Source of the DNA: a bacterium | GTDB lineage: Bacteria; Cyanobacteriota; Vampirovibrionia; Gastranaerophilales; Gastranaerophilaceae | Reading direction: 5' to 3' | Assembly (NCBI GenBank): GCA_017541565.1 | Contig: JAFXYU010000127.1 | Coordinates: 1 to 7,929, forward strand | Length of the DNA stretch: 7,929 bases | In this document: piece by piece, positions 5,117 through 7,929 of the stretch | Layout of the letters: the number at the start of each line of letters is the position of its first letter | How positions within the stretch are numbered: position 1 is the first letter of the stretch | The notes under the pieces: model-generated | Seen by the model: only the letters and a program-made list of their open reading frames with translations | Databases searched by the model: none | Told to the model about the DNA's origin: nothing | Made by a program: the position numbers and the translations under genes

Positions 5117-7929
5117 TTATAACTGTGTTTCTTCCTTTTTATTGTTAAATTTTCTATCTACCAAATCCTGGATTATAACATAGAATGCAGGAGTTAAAAC
5201 AGTACCCAGTGTTGCTGCAACTATCATACCGCCAATAACCGTTGAACCGACAGATATACGGCTGTTTGCACCTGCACCGGATGCAAATAACAGAGGAAGA
5301 ATACCAAGAATAAATGCCGCTTCTGTCATCATAATTGCCCTAAATCTTAACAACGCTGCCTGAATTGCGGCTTCTTGAATTGACAAGCCTTTCTTTTCGT
5401 GTTCATCCATCGCAAATTCAACGATTAATATTGATTGTTTTGCTGCCAAACCTATTAATGTAATCAAACCTACCTGTGAATAAAGATCCAAAGATTGACC
5501 AATCATCAATTGGAATATTAATGCACCAATTATGGCAACCGGAGAAATTAACAGTACCGCAACAGGAATCATCCAACTTTCATATAACGCTACCAAGAAC
5601 AAATATACAAACAATAATGCAAATCCTACTACTATACCTGTCTGACCTGATGATTCTTTTTCTTGTAATGAAGTTCCTGACCACGCATAGTCATAATCAT
5701 TAGGCAAAATTTTCTTTGCCAAACTTTCCATTGCACCCATAGCCTGACCGGAGGACTTGCCACTTGCCGGTGCACCCTGTATTTTTACCGAGCGGAATTG
5801 GTTAAATCTTGTAATTGAAACAGCACCTGTTGTTTGTTTCGATGTTATCATTGTCATAATCGGCACCATATCGCCTTGCGAATTTATGACAAAAATCTTA
5901 TGCAAGTCCTCAATTTTGTTTCTGTAATCACCTTCTGCTTGCATAAATACCTTAAATACTCTGCCGAGTTTATTAAAGTCATTTATGTACGAATACGAGA
6001 GGATTGCACTTAAAGTATTATGAAGTTCACTGATATCAACACCTTGTGCAAGTACTTTATCATAATCAATATTTAACAAATATTGAGGAACATTTGCTTG
6101 GAATTGAGTGTAAACATAAGACAGATTTTTATCCTGATTTGCCTGCGCAATAAAATTATTAGCAAAGGTTGAGATATCCTGAACACTTGCATTACCGGTT
6201 GACATTAATTGAAATTCAAAACCGCCCATCAAACCTAAACCGTCAATTGCCGGCGGTGAGAATGTTACAATTGATGCTTCATTAATATTTGAGGTACGTT
6301 TGTTGATTTCCGCTAATATCCCGTTATGAGATAAATCAGTCTGTCTACCCTGAAGTTTCCTTATCACCCAACTAAACGGATTAACTTTACGCTCACCCCA
6401 TTCTTTCAATTGAATAACTACCGTCGCTTCATTTGAAGGCCCGTTTCCGCCAAATGCAATAATTCTGTCTTTATCAACACCATCAATATCTTCAATGGCT
6501 TTTGTAAACTTAATGCAAACATCTTCTGTTCTGTTAAGAGATGCACCATCCGGCAGAGTTATAGCGGTAATAAGTGTTCCTTGGTCCTCATCAGGAATAA
6601 ATCCTGTCGGTATTATTTTGAACAAACCAAGCATCAAAACCATTATTGCAATATACACGGTAATAGTCAGTTTGCGGTCATAAACAAACTTTTTAACCAT
6701 TTCTATATAGTATTTGGTCAATTCCTCAAATTTTTCATTAAAGAATTTTATAAATCTGTTAATGTATTCAAGTGCCACTTTTAAAATATCAGGCAACGGT
6801 TTATTTGTTTTATTTTCTTTAAGCAAAATAGAACACATTGCAGGAGAAAGTGATAATGCACAAATTGCAGAAAGAGCAATTGATACGGCAATACACACAG
6901 CAAACTGTTTGTACATTGTTCCTGACAAACCAGACATAAAGCACATCGGAACAAATACTGCCATAAGAACTGATGCCATTGCAACAAGAGAACCGCCGAC
7001 TTCCCCCATAGTGATTTGCGTTGCTTCAACAGCACTTTTACCGTCTTCTATATGACGCTTAACGTTTTCAATTACGACAATAGCGTCATCAACAACAACA
7101 GCAACAGCAAGAACCAGTGCAAATAAAGTCAATAAGTTCATCGACATTCCAAGCAGTTTTAACGCAATAAATGTACCAATCAATGATACCGGTATTGTCA
7201 CACATGGAATTAATGTTGCTTTAAAATCACCTAAGAATACGAATATAATTAAAATTACGATAATGGATGTTAATACAATTGTAAACTCAACTTCGTCCAT
7301 GGATTCGTTGATAAAAATAGCACTATCCATCATTGTATCAATTTTCAACGAATCCGGAAGGGTTCTTGAAAGTCTGTCCATTTCTTTATGGACATTTTCT
7401 ACTATTTCAACAGTATTTGCACCGGGTAAAGGCATAACCTGAATTAATGCTCCCGGTTTTGCATCAACAAGACCAAACATTGAATATGTTTTAGAACCGA
7501 GTTCGACTCTGGAAACATCTTTCAGCCTTATTTTAGATCCGTTTGAATTTGAACGGATAATTATATTACCAAATTCTTCAGAAGTGGTTAATCTGCCTTT
7601 TGTTAAAAGTGATAATTTAAGACTTGGTTTTTCATTTGTCGGCAAATCACCCAATGCCCCTGTTGCGATTTGGGCATTTTGATTTGTGACGGCAGAGTTT
7701 ATTTCTGATATTGAAACTTTGTAACTTGCAAGTTTTGCAGGATCAAGCCAAATTCTCATACTGTAATCATCTGCACCGAAAATATTTACCGAACCGACTC
7801 CGTTAATTCTTTTTATCGCATCTTTTAAATAAATGCTGGCATAGTTTGTTAAATCTAATTGACTCCATGATTCATCCTCTGATGAAAGGTTAAGAATTAT
7901 AGCACCCGCGCCGCCGACTTGATTCTCTG
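5117..7929 (-). CDS. RND multidrug efflux transporter, HAE1/AcrB-like (5' end beyond right edge)
   Basis: The inner-membrane, proton-driven pump of a tripartite efflux system. 936 complete codons are visible and the frame is still open at the edge, where it reads [18 protein letters not shown] and runs into [21 protein letters not shown], aligning with the AcrB porter region. By comparison with AcrB (about 1050 residues), roughly the first 130 residues are missing. Counting from the internal Met at 7759, the TM4 proton-relay pair is D224-D225 in [19 protein letters not shown], and the TM10 lysine is K774 in [20 protein letters not shown]. Further family marks are [13 protein letters not shown] and [19 protein letters not shown]. 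The first membrane bundle, second porter domain and last bundle follow in the usual order with no break. The C-terminal tail is charged ([11 protein letters not shown]). All key residues are present, so it should be functional. Typical substrates are drugs, bile salts or other amphiphiles, but specificity cannot be read here. The adaptor gene is expected just upstream. Confidence 0.97.
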   Translation of the reverse strand, partial: ENQVGGAGAIILNLSSEDESWSQLDLTNYASIYLKDAIKRINGVGSVNIFGADDYSMRIWLDPAKLASYKVSISEINSAVTNQNAQIATGALGDLPTNEKPSLKLSLLTKGRLTTSEEFGNIIIRSNSNGSKIRLKDVSRVELGSKTYSMFGLVDAKPGALIQVMPLPGANTVEIVENVHKEMDRLSRTLPDSLKIDTMMDSAIFINESMDEVEFTIVLTSIIVILIIFVFLGDFKATLIPCVTIPVSLIGTFIALKLLGMSMNLLTLFALVLAVAVVVDDAIVVIENVKRHIEDGKSAVEATQITMGEVGGSLVAMASVLMAVFVPMCFMSGLSGTMYKQFAVCIAVSIALSAICALSLSPAMCSILLKENKTNKPLPDILKVALEYINRFIKFFNEKFEELTKYYIEMVKKFVYDRKLTITVYIAIMVLMLGLFKIIPTGFIPDEDQGTLITAITLPDGASLNRTEDVCIKFTKAIEDIDGVDKDRIIAFGGNGPSNEATVVIQLKEWGERKVNPFSWVIRKLQGRQTDLSHNGILAEINKRTSNINEASIVTFSPPAIDGLGLMGGFEFQLMSTGNASVQDISTFANNFIAQANQDKNLSYVYTQFQANVPQYLLNIDYDKVLAQGVDISELHNTLSAILSYSYINDFNKLGRVFKVFMQAEGDYRNKIEDLHKIFVINSQGDMVPIMTMITSKQTTGAVSITRFNQFRSVKIQGAPASGKSSGQAMGAMESLAKKILPNDYDYAWSGTSLQEKESSGQTGIVVGFALLFVYLFLVALYESWMIPVAVLLISPVAIIGALIFQLMIGQSLDLYSQVGLITLIGLAAKQSILIVEFAMDEHEKKGLSIQEAAIQAALLRFRAIMMTEAAFILGILPLLFASGAGANSRISVGSTVIGGMIVAATLGTVLTPAFYVIIQDLVDRKFNNKKEETQL

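Noticed and set aside
4810..5148. 112-codon plus-strand ORF with hydrophobic stretches
   Set aside because: It is antisense to the signal peptide and lysine-rich linker of the channel gene; AAA/AAG codons read backwards give Phe/Leu, which mimics membrane segments.
6714..7055. 113-codon plus-strand ORF
   Set aside because: It is entirely antisense to conserved membrane helices of the RND gene, including the Asp-Asp motif, has no ribosome-binding site worth noting and matches no family; it is a shadow of the real frame.
1..7929. Search for CRISPR arrays, retrons, diversity-generating repeats, toxin-antitoxin pairs, tRNAs or transposon ends
   Set aside because: No spaced direct repeats of CRISPR type, no reverse transcriptase or transposase motifs, no terminal inverted repeats and no cloverleaf-like segments were seen.

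Overview
The window is AT-rich (about one third G+C by eye) and comes from a diderm bacterium, because it encodes an inner-membrane RND efflux pump, a TolC-type outer-membrane channel and a large AsmA-like envelope protein. Base composition, lysine-rich proteins and gene style would fit a gut Gastranaerophilales (Melainabacteria-type) genome. That assignment is a guess; no marker gene proves it.

Layout: positions 1-388 hold minus-strand coding-like sequence running off the left edge, split over two frames (an upstream 50-codon ORF and a downstream ORF open to the edge). It may be one frameshifted gene or a short partial gene; the protein is not recognised. Positions 453-866 carry the only plus-strand gene, a small exported cupin protein. 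It converges across a 54-base gap with a minus-strand gene block that fills the rest of the window. Read in the direction of transcription, that block is an RND transporter (5' end beyond the right edge), a TolC-family channel 74 bases later, and an 882-residue AsmA-like protein 9 bases after that.

The pump and channel form the classic pair of a tripartite efflux system. A periplasmic adaptor (membrane fusion protein) would be expected upstream, outside the window. The AsmA-like gene is the unusual partner. It lies directly behind the channel gene, starts at a TTG codon, and its ribosome-binding site overlaps the channel's stop codon, so the two are probably translationally coupled. AsmA-like proteins are linked to outer-membrane biogenesis and phospholipid movement, so the operon may tie efflux to envelope maintenance (inference).

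No RNA gene, CRISPR array, insertion sequence or phage gene was seen, and I found no clear evidence of a wholly new system. The points most worth checking are the in-frame ATG-TAA just before the AsmA TTG start, the G-rich 12-base repeat inside that gene, the split reading frame at the left edge, and the efflux/AsmA gene order.
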